A stretch of DNA of 64,000 nt from Nocardioides luteus (lineage in GTDB: Bacteria; Actinomycetota; Actinomycetes; Propionibacteriales; Nocardioidaceae): contig NZ_JZDQ02000008.1 of NCBI RefSeq assembly GCF_000960475.2, positions 115,715 to 179,714 of the forward strand, given 5' to 3'. The notes beneath the pieces are model-generated. The model worked only from the letters and a program-made list of their open reading frames with translations, was not told where the DNA came from and made no database searches. Positions 43,128 to 51,685 of the stretch are shown one piece after another; the stretch's first letter is position 1; each line of letters begins with the position of its first letter. Made by a program: the position numbers and the translations under genes.

Positions 43128-44612
43128 GTGCGTACCCACCAGGACTGGCGCCAGATCGCCGCCGAGGTCCGCCCCCGGACGCGAGCGTTCGTCGGCGGTC
43201 GTTCCGTCGACACCGCGGAGGGCTCCTTCGAGAACCGCAACCCCGCCTCCGGTGCCCTGCTCGCCGAGGTCGCCGACGCCGGCGCCGCCGGGGTCGACGC
43301 CGCCGTGCAGGCGGCACGGGCTGCGTACCACGACGGGGGATGGTCGCGGGCGGGAGTCGCCTTCCGGCGCGAGCGGATGCTTCGCTTCGCCAACCTCCTC
43401 GCCGACCACGCGGCCGAGCTCGCGGTCCTGGACTCGCTCGACATGGGCAAGCGGGTCGTGGACGCCTACGACCTGGACCTCCCGTTCTCGGTGAACCTGT
43501 TCCGCTACTACGCCGAGGCGATCGACAAGATCAACGACGAGGTCGCGCCGACTCCGCCGGGCACCACCGCGCTGATCCGCCGGGTGCCGCTCGGCGTCGT
43601 CGGGGCGGTCGTCCCGTGGAACTACCCGGTCGACATGCTCGCCTGGAAGGTCGCCCCGGCGATGGCCGCCGGCAACAGTGTCGTCCTCAAGCCCGCCGAG
43701 CAGTCGCCCTCCTCGGCGCTGCGGATCGCCGAGCTCGCCGCCGAGGCCGGGATCCCCGACGGTGTCCTCAACGTCGTCCCCGGCCTGGGGGAGACGACCG
43801 GCAAGGCGCTCGGCCTGCACCCGGACGTCGACGTGCTCGCCTTCACCGGCTCGACCGAGGTCGGTGCGTACTTCCTGCAGTACGCCGGCCAGTCGAACCT
43901 CAAGCAGGTCTGGCTCGAGTGCGGAGGCAAGAGCCCGCAGGTCGTCTTCGGCGACGCCGAGGACCTCGCCACCACGGCCAAGCAGACCGCCTTCGGCATC
44001 TGGTTCAACCAGGGCGCGGTCTGCTCGGCGCACTCCCGTGTCCTGGTGCAGCGCGAGGTCCACGAGGAGTTCGTCGACCTCGTCGCGAAGGAGGCGGGGG
44101 CGTACGCCCCGGGCGACCCGCTCGACCCGGCCGCCGGGATGGGCGCGATCGTCTCGCCCGAGCAGACCGACCGGATCATGGAGTTCGTCGACGGCGCCAG
44201 GTTGTCCGACGCCCGCCTGGTCACCGGTGGTGAACGGATCACCCGTGACGGCAGCGACTGCTACGTCCAGCCGACCGTCTTCGACGACGTCGACCCGGCG
44301 TCCACCCTCGCCCGCGAGGAGGTCTTCGGGCCGGTCCTGGCGATCACCGCCTTCGACACCGAGGAGGAGGCCGTCGCGCTCGCCAACGACACCGCGTACG
44401 GGCTGGCCGCCTCCGTCGCGACCAGCAACCTGGGCCGCGCGCACCGGCTCGCCGAGCGCATCCACGCCGGCACGGTGACCGTCAACGGCGTCGACGCCTT
44501 CAGCGCCTGGACCCCGTTCGGCGGGTTCAAGGGCTCCGGCTTCGGGCGCGACCTCTCGCTCCACGCCCTCGACAAGTACGTCGGTCTCAAGACCGTCTGG
44601 ATCAACCACTGA
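43128..44612 (+). CDS. NAD(P)+-dependent aldehyde dehydrogenase
   Basis: 494 residues from GTG 43128 with AAAGGA seven bases before it. Aldehyde dehydrogenase motifs: VVPWNYPVDMLAWKVAPAMAAGNSVVLKPAEQSP, FTGSTEVG, LECGGKSPQVVF with catalytic Glu, and GIWFNQGAVCSAHSR with the catalytic Cys. It resembles gamma-aminobutyraldehyde/betaine-type enzymes. In context it should oxidise the aldehyde made by the histamine-dehydrogenase-like enzyme, e.g. imidazole acetaldehyde to imidazole acetate. First gene of the operon. Confidence 0.92.
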   Translation: MRTHQDWRQIAAEVRPRTRAFVGGRSVDTAEGSFENRNPASGALLAEVADAGAAGVDAAVQAARAAYHDGGWSRAGVAFRRERMLRFANLLADHAAELAVLDSLDMGKRVVDAYDLDLPFSVNLFRYYAEAIDKINDEVAPTPPGTTALIRRVPLGVVGAVVPWNYPVDMLAWKVAPAMAAGNSVVLKPAEQSPSSALRIAELAAEAGIPDGVLNVVPGLGETTGKALGLHPDVDVLAFTGSTEVGAYFLQYAGQSNLKQVWLECGGKSPQVVFGDAEDLATTAKQTAFGIWFNQGAVCSAHSRVLVQREVHEEFVDLVAKEAGAYAPGDPLDPAAGMGAIVSPEQTDRIMEFVDGARLSDARLVTGGERITRDGSDCYVQPTVFDDVDPASTLAREEVFGPVLAITAFDTEEEAVALANDTAYGLAASVATSNLGRAHRLAERIHAGTVTVNGVDAFSAWTPFGGFKGSGFGRDLSLHALDKYVGLKTVWINH

Positions 44613-44642
44613 CCGCCAGCCCCACACAGCCAGGGACACACC

Positions 44643-46157
44643 ATGACGCAGACCAACCAGCCGACCGCGCTCGCGGCCGAGCAGCAGTCACATCTCCGCA
44701 AGACGCTCCGACGCTTCGACATCGTCTTCCTGCTCATCGCCGCCGTCGTCGGCCTGGAGACCCTCGGACAGGTCTCGCTCTACGGCGCCGAGGCGTTCAC
44801 GTGGGCGCTCGTGCTCGCGGTCTTCTTCCTCGTGCCGTACGGGCTGATCTTCGCCGAGACCGGCGCGGCGTTCAGCGAGGAGGGCGGGGCCTACACCTGG
44901 GTCCGGGATGCCTTCGGACGGCCGGCCGCCGCGGTGGCGGCGATCCTCACCTGGATCACCCAGCCGGTGTGGGTCGGCGGCTCGATGGCCTTCCTCGCCG
45001 CCGAGACGGTCAGCACCTACATCACGCCGCTCGAGCACGGCTCGGTCGGTGACTACCTCTTCAAGATCGTCTTCATCTGGATCACCGTGGTCGCGGCGAT
45101 CGCCAGCCTGGCCAAGGGCAAGTGGCTGCCGACCAGCGGTGCGATCATCAAGGTCGGCCTGCTCGCCTTCTTCGTGCTGACCACGATCATCTACGCGGTG
45201 CAGCACGGCGTCGTCGGTCTCAGCGGCGGCGACTTCAGCCCGACCCTGCTCGGCCTGTTCGGCTCGGTCCCCATCCTGCTCTTCGCCTACCTCGGCTTCG
45301 AGTCCTCCAACAGCGCCGCCGGCGAGATGGAGAACCCGGCCCGCGACGTACCGGTCTCGATCTTCCGCTCCTGCGCGACCGCCGCGGTCTGCTACCTGGT
45401 GCCGATCTTCGCGATCCTGCTCGTCGTCCCCAGCGACGACATCACCGGCATCGGCGGCCTCCTGGACGCGGTCGGCACCGTCTACTCCGTCTACGGCGCC
45501 GCGGCCGAGCCGCTGCTCACGCTCACCGCCGTGGTCTTCGTCTACATCCTGATGAGCCAGGGCGCCGCGTGGATGATCATCTCCGACCGGATGCAGGCGA
45601 TGACCGCCGCCGACGGTGCCTTCTTCGGCGGCTTCTTCGGCCGCTTCCACGAGGGCCTCGGCACCCCGGTGCGGGTCAACATGCTCTCCGGCGTCGTGGC
45701 CACCGTCTTCCTGCTCGTCGCCATGCAGGTCACCGGCGACGGCGCCTCGATCTTCGGCGTCGTGCTCACCATCTCGATCTCGACCTTCCTGCTCAGCTAC
45801 CTGCTGGTCATCCCGGCCGCGATCCGGCTGCGTACCCGCTACCCCGACCGTCCGCGCCCCTTCCGGGTCCCCGTCTCCGACCGCGGCTTCGCGGTGCTCG
45901 GCTGGATCGCCTTCGCCTGGGTCCTGCTCGGCTCCTGGGTCGCGGTCTTCCCCGGCACGCTCGAGCGGCTGTTCGGCGAGGCCTACCCGTTCAAGGAGTA
46001 CTGGGGCGTGAGCCAGGGGACCTTCGAGGCCTTCACCCTCGGCACCCTCGCCTGCCTGCTCCTGCTGTGCGCCGTCGGGTACGCCCGTGGTGCCCGCGTC
46101 CGCGCCGAGGTCGGCGCTCCCGTCCCGTCCGTTCCTACCGAGGAGCCCACCCGATGA
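44643..46157 (+). CDS. APC-superfamily amino acid/amine permease
   Basis: 504 residues with about twelve helices. RRFDIVFLLIAAVVGLETLGQVSLYGAEAF is the typical first helix of APC permeases, and FAYLGFESSNSAAGEMENPARDVP the conserved segment of helix 6-7. Between an aldehyde dehydrogenase and an amine dehydrogenase it is a likely importer of the amine substrate. Its stop overlaps the next ATG (ATGA). Confidence 0.9.
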   Translation: MTQTNQPTALAAEQQSHLRKTLRRFDIVFLLIAAVVGLETLGQVSLYGAEAFTWALVLAVFFLVPYGLIFAETGAAFSEEGGAYTWVRDAFGRPAAAVAAILTWITQPVWVGGSMAFLAAETVSTYITPLEHGSVGDYLFKIVFIWITVVAAIASLAKGKWLPTSGAIIKVGLLAFFVLTTIIYAVQHGVVGLSGGDFSPTLLGLFGSVPILLFAYLGFESSNSAAGEMENPARDVPVSIFRSCATAAVCYLVPIFAILLVVPSDDITGIGGLLDAVGTVYSVYGAAAEPLLTLTAVVFVYILMSQGAAWMIISDRMQAMTAADGAFFGGFFGRFHEGLGTPVRVNMLSGVVATVFLLVAMQVTGDGASIFGVVLTISISTFLLSYLLVIPAAIRLRTRYPDRPRPFRVPVSDRGFAVLGWIAFAWVLLGSWVAVFPGTLERLFGEAYPFKEYWGVSQGTFEAFTLGTLACLLLLCAVGYARGARVRAEVGAPVPSVPTEEPTR

Positions 46158-48226
46158 CCGAGCAGACCCCTGTGGCTGCCCCGTACGACATCCTGTTCGA
46201 GCCCGTCCGGATCGGGCCGTTCACGACGAAGAACCGCTTCTACCAGGTCCCGCACTGCAACGGGATGGGCTACCGCGACCCCAGCGCCCAGGCGGCGATG
46301 CGCAAGATCAAGGCCGAGGGCGGCTGGTCGGTGGTGTGCACCGAGCAGGTGGAGATCCACGCAACCTCCGACATCGCACCGTTCATCGAGCTGCGGATCT
46401 GGGACGACCAGGATCTGCCCGCGTTGAAGCGGATCGCCGACGCGATCCACGAGGGCGGCGGCCTGGCCGGCATCGAGCTCGCCCACAACGGCATGAACGC
46501 GCCCAACCAGCTCAGCCGCGAGACCCCGCTCGGCCCCGCCCACCTCCCGGTCGCCCCTGACACGATCGCCCCGGTCCAGGCCCGGGCGATGTCGCTGCAG
46601 GACATCGCGGACCTGCGGCGCTGGCACCGCAATGCCGTACGCCGCTCGCTCGAGGCCGGCTACGACGTCGTCTACGTCTACGGCGCCCACGGCTACGGCG
46701 CTCCGCACCACTTCCTCTCGCGGCGCTACAACAACCGCACCGACGCGTACGGCGGGTCGCTGGAGAACCGGATGCGGCTGCTCAGGGAGCTGCTCGAGGA
46801 CACCATCGAGGAGGTCGCCGGCCGCGCCGCCGTGGCCTGCCGGATCACGGTCGAGGAGGAGATCGACGGCGGCATCACCCGCGAGGACATCGAGGGCGTG
46901 CTGCGCGAGCTCGGCGAGCTGCCGGACCTGTGGGACTTCGCGATGGGCAGCTGGGAGGGCGACTCGGTCACCTCGCGGTTCGCCCCCGAGGGCCGCCAGG
47001 AGGAGTTCGTCGCCGGCCTCAAGAAGCTCACCACCAAGCCCGTCGTCGGCGTCGGCCGGTTCACCTCGCCCGACGCGATGGTGCGCCAGGTCAAGGCCGG
47101 CATCCTCGACCTGATCGGCGCCGCGCGCCCGTCGATCGCGGACCCGTTCCTGCCGAACAAGATCCGCGACGGCCGGCTCAACCTGATCCGCGAGTGCATC
47201 GGCTGCAACATCTGCGTCTCCGGCGACCTGACCATGTCGCCGATCCGCTGCACGCAGAACCCGAGCATGGGGGAGGAGTGGCGTCGGGGCTGGCACCCGG
47301 AGAGGATCCGGGCCAAGGAGAGCGACTCCCGCGTCCTCGTCGTCGGCGCCGGCCCGTCCGGTCTGGAGGCCGCGCGTGCCCTCGGCCTGCGAGGCTACGA
47401 CGTCGTCCTCGCCGAGGCCGGTCGCGACCTCGGCGGCCGGGTGACCGCGGAGTCGAAGCTGCCGGGGCTGTCGGCCTGGGGCCGGGTCAAGGAGTACCGC
47501 GAGGCCGTCCTCGCCGACCTCCCCAACGTCGAGATCTACCGCGAGAGCCCGATGGCGGCCGCGGACATCGTCGAGTTCGGCTTCGAGCACGTGATCACCG
47601 CGACCGGCGCCACCTGGCGTACGGACGGTGTGGCGCGGTTCCACACGACCGCGATGCCGATCGACGCGGGCATGCAGGTGCTCGGGCCCGACGACCTCTT
47701 CGCCGGACGGCTGCCCGACGGCAAGAAGGTCGTCGTCTACGACGACGACCACTACTACCTGGGTGGTGTCGTCGCCGAGCTGCTCGCGCAGCAGGGCTAC
47801 GACGTCTCGATCGTCACCACCGGCGCGCAGATCTCGTCGTGGACCAACAACACCTTCGAGATCAACCGGATCCAGCGCCGGCTGATCGAGAACGGCATCA
47901 CCCGGGTGACCGACCACGCCGTCGTGTCGGTCGGGACCGGCGGTGTCCGGGTCCAGGACGTCTACGCCGGCGCCGAGCGCGACCTCGACTGCGACGCCGT
48001 CGTCATGGTCACCGCCCGGCTCCCGCGCGAGGAGCTCTACCTCGACCTCCTCGCCCGTCGCGACGCCGGCGAGATCGCCTCCGTACGCGGCATCGGCGAC
48101 TCCTGGGCGCCCGGCACCATCGCGGCCGCGGTCTGGTCCGGCCGCCGCGCGGCCGAGGAGTTCGACGCCGTCCTGCCCTCCAACGACGAGGTGCCGTTCC
48201 GGCGGGAGGTCACCCAGCTGGCGTGA
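46154..48226 (+). CDS. histamine dehydrogenase-like FMN/4Fe-4S amine dehydrogenase
   Basis: 690 residues of the trimethylamine dehydrogenase family: an N-terminal old-yellow-enzyme-like barrel, then two Rossmann-like domains (VLVVGAGPSGLEAARALGLRG). Cys35 in YQVPHC is the position of the 6-S-cysteinyl FMN link; Cys348, Cys351, Cys354 and Cys366 form the iron-sulfur site. Gln65, Trp267 and Asp358 occupy the aromatic-bowl positions (Tyr60, Trp264, Trp355) of trimethylamine dehydrogenase. As I recall, exactly these residues and numbers mark the histamine dehydrogenase of Nocardioides simplex. So oxidative deamination of histamine or a similar primary amine to the aldehyde is likely; di- or trimethylamine is unlikely. 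Coupled to the permease gene. Confidence 0.88.
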   Translation: MTEQTPVAAPYDILFEPVRIGPFTTKNRFYQVPHCNGMGYRDPSAQAAMRKIKAEGGWSVVCTEQVEIHATSDIAPFIELRIWDDQDLPALKRIADAIHEGGGLAGIELAHNGMNAPNQLSRETPLGPAHLPVAPDTIAPVQARAMSLQDIADLRRWHRNAVRRSLEAGYDVVYVYGAHGYGAPHHFLSRRYNNRTDAYGGSLENRMRLLRELLEDTIEEVAGRAAVACRITVEEEIDGGITREDIEGVLRELGELPDLWDFAMGSWEGDSVTSRFAPEGRQEEFVAGLKKLTTKPVVGVGRFTSPDAMVRQVKAGILDLIGAARPSIADPFLPNKIRDGRLNLIRECIGCNICVSGDLTMSPIRCTQNPSMGEEWRRGWHPERIRAKESDSRVLVVGAGPSGLEAARALGLRGYDVVLAEAGRDLGGRVTAESKLPGLSAWGRVKEYREAVLADLPNVEIYRESPMAAADIVEFGFEHVITATGATWRTDGVARFHTTAMPIDAGMQVLGPDDLFAGRLPDGKKVVVYDDDHYYLGGVVAELLAQQGYDVSIVTTGAQISSWTNNTFEINRIQRRLIENGITRVTDHAVVSVGTGGVRVQDVYAGAERDLDCDAVVMVTARLPREELYLDLLARRDAGEIASVRGIGDSWAPGTIAAAVWSGRRAAEEFDAVLPSNDEVPFRREVTQLA

Positions 48227-49016
48227 GGTCGAGCTCGAGGATCCGGTGGTCGGAGACCTCCGGCTCCGTCCGGACCCGGAAGCCCGCGACGGCTTCCGGG
48301 TCCGAGACGAGCAGGTAGCTCGCGTGCCGCACCGGCTTGGGGTAGGACGACGTGCGGGTGTCGGCCGCGCCGACCAGGTCGTGCAGGCCGATCCTGCGGA
48401 GCACGTCGAAGGTGGCGCTGTCCGGCAGCAGGTTGAGATCACCGGCCACCACCACGAGGTCGCCCGGCTCCCGGATCGCCTCGACGAAGGCGGCGAGCCG
48501 CTCGGCCTGCTCGTGCCGGGCCGGGGTGTCGCCCTTGCCGGCCGGGTCCCGCAGGCCGTGCAGCTGCACGACGCACACCTGCCGCCCGGCCGTGCGGTCG
48601 ACGACGCGGACCGCCTGGACTGCCCGGGGCCGGTCGCTGATCGTCCACTCGTCGTGGTCGACGAATCCGCCGTGCACGAACGCGCTCGCCATGCCGATCA
48701 TGGGCAGCTTCTCGCTGACGTACGTGCCGAGGCCGAAGTCCTGCTGGTGCCGGTCGCCGGCGTCGTCGGTCACGGGCCCGGCATCGCTGGCCAGGAACAG
48801 GCCCTCGTGCGACGGCAGCAGGCGGCGTACGTCGTCGTGCAGGTTCGCCCGCTGAGGGAGCGACCGCTCACCGTCGGCGAAGGACGTCCAGCCGGACAGG
48901 CCCGCGGTGCGGGTCACCTCCTGGAGGCAGACCACGTCCGCGCCGGCGGTGGGCAGCCAGGCCGCGAGGTCGTCGTAGCGGGCACCGCCCCATGCGTTGA
49001 CCGAGACGATGCGCAT
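48210..49016 (-). CDS. endonuclease/exonuclease/phosphatase family protein
   Basis: 268 residues. EEP-fold motifs: MRIVSVNAWGG, DVVCLQEVTR with the metal-binding Glu, VVAGDLNLLPDS and the terminal VSDHRILELDL with the catalytic Asp-His. No signal peptide. The substrate may be a nucleic acid, inositol phosphate or other phosphodiester. It overlaps the convergent amine dehydrogenase gene by 17 bp and seems unrelated to amine catabolism. Confidence 0.85.
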   Translation of the reverse strand: MRIVSVNAWGGARYDDLAAWLPTAGADVVCLQEVTRTAGLSGWTSFADGERSLPQRANLHDDVRRLLPSHEGLFLASDAGPVTDDAGDRHQQDFGLGTYVSEKLPMIGMASAFVHGGFVDHDEWTISDRPRAVQAVRVVDRTAGRQVCVVQLHGLRDPAGKGDTPARHEQAERLAAFVEAIREPGDLVVVAGDLNLLPDSATFDVLRRIGLHDLVGAADTRTSSYPKPVRHASYLLVSDPEAVAGFRVRTEPEVSDHRILELDLTPAG

Positions 49017-49070
49017 GCCCGAAGTCTCTCAGATGGAGTCCAGCTCCGGTCGCTCGCCGGGACGTGCCGA

Positions 49071-49100
49071 AGGCCCGCACCCCTTGCGGGATCCGGGCCT
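49071..49100. terminator. terminator hairpin after the FAD monooxygenase gene
   Basis: Two alternative stems overlap: CCCGCA (49074-49079)/TGCGGG (49085-49090) and AGGCCCG (49071-49077)/CGGGCCT (49094-49100). It lies 41 bp beyond the leftward monooxygenase gene and before the start of the phosphatase-like gene. Confidence 0.6.
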
Positions 49101-49141
49101 CCGACCGGTGCGGCTGTGCGCCGTGGATCAGCCGCGCGCGG

Positions 49142-50401
49142 TCACCCCCGAGCCTGACGGTCGTGCGCCGCGTAGCTCCGCTGCGTCGCGATGTGGCCGG
49201 CGACGTGCTTGGCGTCGTGCCAGACACCCCAGATGAAGCTCGAGCCACGGCGGGAGAGCCAGGGGAGGCCGACGAAGTAGACACCGGGCTCGGTGGAGAC
49301 GCCGCGGCGGTGGGCCGGGCGGCCGTTCTCGTCGAGCGCGTCGACCTTCAGCCAGCTGTAGTCGGTGGCGAAGCCGGTCGCCCAGATCACCGTGGTGATG
49401 CCGGCCTCGGCCAGGTCGAGGGAGAGCAGGGGGGTGGTCGCCGCTGAAGGGGCGGGGCCGAGGTCGCGGGCCGAGGGCTCCTCGGGTAGGTCGATGCCGT
49501 TGCGGGTGACGTACTCGTCGGCGGCGTCGAGGAGGGCGAGGTAGCTGGCGTCGCCCCGGGCGATGTTCTCGGCGAGGTCCTCACGGAAGGTGAGCGTGCC
49601 GGCGTCGAACCGGTCGGTCATGCCGACGAGCTGGATCCCGCCGGCCTCGAGGTCGCGGAAGTCGACGGTGTGACCGCCGCGGGCGCCGCTGACGGCGATC
49701 GTGACGTGCTCCGCGCCGGCCGGCGGGGTCTCCAGGTCCCAGAGGTTGAGGACGCCGAGCCACCAGCAGAAGTCGCGGCCGCGGTAGCTGCGCGGGGGAC
49801 GGTCGTGCGGGCCGACGGAGAGGTGGACCTGGCGGCCGGAGCGCTGCAGCTCGTCGGCGATCTGGACGCCGGAGGAGCCGGCGCCGACGACCAGGACGTT
49901 GCCCTCGGGAAGCTGGTCGGGGTTGCGGTAGTCGCTCGAGTGCATCTGCAGCCGGACCGCGCCGTCGGGGATGATCGGCGGGTAGACGGGCTTCTGGAAC
50001 GGGCCGGTCGCGGCGACGACGAAGCGGGCATCGATGACGCCGTCGGAGGTCTCGACCCGGAAGCCCGGACGGCCCTCGTTGCGGGTCACCGAGGTGACCT
50101 CGACGCCGGTCCTGATCGGAGCGGCGATCTTCTCGGCGTACGCCTCGAAGTAGGCGGCGACCTGGTCCTTGGTGGCGAACGCGTCCGCGTCGACGTCCTG
50201 GAATTCCAGGCCCGGGAACCGGTCGTGCCACGCGGGGCCGTTCGCGACGAGCGAGTCCCAGCGCATGGTGCGCCAGCGCTCGGCGATCCGGTCACGTTCC
50301 AGCACGAGGTGGGGTACGCCGTTGTCGCTCAGGTGCTCGCTCATCGCCACCCCGGCCTGACCTGCGCCGACGACGAGGACCTCGATGTCTTCGTTTGCCA
50401 T
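49142..50401 (-). CDS. FAD-dependent monooxygenase (YUCCA/FMO-like)
   Basis: 419 residues from ATG 50401 with GAGGA seven bases upstream. FAD motif VVGAGQAGVAMSEHL at the N-terminus, NAD(P)H motif VVGAGSSGVQIADELQ in the middle, and VIWATGFATDY near the end, as in flavin-containing monooxygenases. The substrate is not known. Because it diverges from a RidA-amidohydrolase-aspartase operon with shared inverted repeats, and because an amine dehydrogenase block is adjacent, imidazoleacetate hydroxylation is a reasonable candidate reaction; an N- or other C-hydroxylation is also possible. Confidence 0.85.
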   Translation of the reverse strand: MANEDIEVLVVGAGQAGVAMSEHLSDNGVPHLVLERDRIAERWRTMRWDSLVANGPAWHDRFPGLEFQDVDADAFATKDQVAAYFEAYAEKIAAPIRTGVEVTSVTRNEGRPGFRVETSDGVIDARFVVAATGPFQKPVYPPIIPDGAVRLQMHSSDYRNPDQLPEGNVLVVGAGSSGVQIADELQRSGRQVHLSVGPHDRPPRSYRGRDFCWWLGVLNLWDLETPPAGAEHVTIAVSGARGGHTVDFRDLEAGGIQLVGMTDRFDAGTLTFREDLAENIARGDASYLALLDAADEYVTRNGIDLPEEPSARDLGPAPSAATTPLLSLDLAEAGITTVIWATGFATDYSWLKVDALDENGRPAHRRGVSTEPGVYFVGLPWLSRRGSSFIWGVWHDAKHVAGHIATQRSYAAHDRQARG

Positions 50402-50430
50402 ACCGAAATCCTCAGGCGTCGCGCTTGGTC

Positions 50431-50541
50431 GTGTCCAACAGATGTTGTTGGCCTTATCCATCGGATTGACTGATGCAACCGTCACGACCGCCATTGCATC
50501 TGTTTCATTGACGATAGTCCTTGGAAACATCTGTTGGACAC
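50431..50541. promoter_or_regulatory. paired 16-bp operators between monooxygenase and RidA operons
   Basis: GTGTCCAACAGATGTT (50431-50446) and its exact reverse complement (50526-50541) stand 79 bp apart in the 169-bp divergent region. Each copy is itself a short dyad with core AACA-N2-TGTT. Such a pair could bind one regulator twice, possibly with looping, and control both directions. The LysR gene at the end of the operon is one candidate regulator. Confidence 0.6.
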
Positions 50542-50570
50542 ATGCTCCGGGACGAGGTGAACTGGACGTC

Positions 50571-51020
50571 GTGGAGACCAACAAGAGCAGCATCGTCGTC
50601 GGCGGACACACCCGGATCCGCCCGTTCAACACCAGCGTCACGTATCCCGAGCAGAACCTCGACAACGACCTGTGCCAGGCCGTCGTCGCGGGCAACACCG
50701 TCTACGTGCGCGGCCAGATCGGGCAGAACCTGGACACCAGCGAGTCGGTCGGTATCGGCGACGTCGAGGCGCAGACCGAGCAGGCGATGGCCAACATCAA
50801 GATGCTGCTCGAGGAGGCCGGTGCCGAGATGGAGCACCTGGTCAAGCTCACGATCTACATCGTCGACCCGCGCTACCGCGAGGTCGTCTACCGGACCATC
50901 GGCCGCTGGACGAAGGGCGTGCACCCGATCTCCACCGGTCTGGTGATCTCCGCCCTGGCCCGTCCGGAGTGGCTGGTCGAGGTCGACGCGATCGCCGTGA
51001 TCCCGGAGGCGTCGAAGTGA
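50571..51020 (+). CDS. RidA-family protein
   Basis: 149 residues from GTG 50571 (VETNKSSIVVGGHTRI). RidA/YjgF features: QAVVAGNTVYVRGQIGQNLD, AMANIKMLLEEAGAEMEHLVKLTIYI and a C-terminal RPEWLVEVDAIAVIP where the glutamate is the usual active-site residue; the canonical catalytic arginine of classical RidA is not at the expected RxxxP site, so this may be a different subgroup. Members hydrolyse imines or enamines. First gene of a five-gene operon; it could act on an imine such as a formimino intermediate. Confidence 0.82.
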   Translation: METNKSSIVVGGHTRIRPFNTSVTYPEQNLDNDLCQAVVAGNTVYVRGQIGQNLDTSESVGIGDVEAQTEQAMANIKMLLEEAGAEMEHLVKLTIYIVDPRYREVVYRTIGRWTKGVHPISTGLVISALARPEWLVEVDAIAVIPEASK

Positions 51021-51685
51021 CCTTCTCCGTCCTCGCCACCGACGGCAAGGGCGCCGTCGGCATGGCCGTCACCTCCTCCAGCCCGGCGGTCGCCGCGCGC
51101 TGCGTCCACCTGCGGCCCGGCGTCGGCGGTGCCTCGTCGCAGAACATCACCGACCCGCGTCTGGGCACCGACCTGCTCGACGCGCTCGCCTCGGGGCTCG
51201 ACGCCCGGGCCGCTCTGGCGGCAGTCACCCAGGACCGCGAGCACATCGAGCACCGCCAGCTGACCGTGCTCGGTCTCGACGGAGCCGGTGCGGCGTACAG
51301 CGGGTCCGGGTCTCTCGGCGTCCACCACCACGTGGTCGCGCCGCGGGTCGTCGCCGCCGGCAACCTGCTGGCCGGCACCGAGGTCGTCGACGCCGTCGTC
51401 GCGGGCTTCGAGGCGGCGACCGGAGAGCTCGAGGAGCGGCTGCTCGCCGGGCTCGAGGCTGGTCAGGCGGCGGGCGGCGAGGCCGGCCCCGTGCGCTCGG
51501 CGGGCCTGTCCGTCGTACGCGAGGTCGCGTGGCGGGTCACCGACCTCCGCGTCGACTGGAGCGACCGTCCGATCGAGGAGCTCCGCGACCTGCTGAAGGT
51601 CTGGCTGCCGCAGCGCGACGACTACGTGACCCGCGGTCTCGACCCGACCACCGCACCGTCCTACGGCGTCCCCGGGGACGAGTGA
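51017..51685 (+). CDS. DUF1028 Ntn-hydrolase-like protein
   Basis: 222 residues from GTG 51017, overlapping the RidA stop (GTGA). The beginning FSVLATDGKGAVGMAVTSSSPAVAARC and the later GGASSQNITDP and GNLLAG segments are characteristic of DUF1028, a predicted Ntn-hydrolase fold with unknown reaction. Its stop overlaps the next ATG (TGATG). The operon suggests cleavage of an amide or similar bond in the same pathway. Confidence 0.85.
   Translation: MTFSVLATDGKGAVGMAVTSSSPAVAARCVHLRPGVGGASSQNITDPRLGTDLLDALASGLDARAALAAVTQDREHIEHRQLTVLGLDGAGAAYSGSGSLGVHHHVVAPRVVAAGNLLAGTEVVDAVVAGFEAATGELEERLLAGLEAGQAAGGEAGPVRSAGLSVVREVAWRVTDLRVDWSDRPIEELRDLLKVWLPQRDDYVTRGLDPTTAPSYGVPGDE

Noticed and set aside
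46154..48226. Call as 2,4-dienoyl-CoA reductase or trimethylamine dehydrogenase
   Set aside because: The flavinyl cysteine excludes a simple dienoyl-CoA reductase and Gln65/Asp358 replace residues needed for the trimethylamine aromatic bowl.
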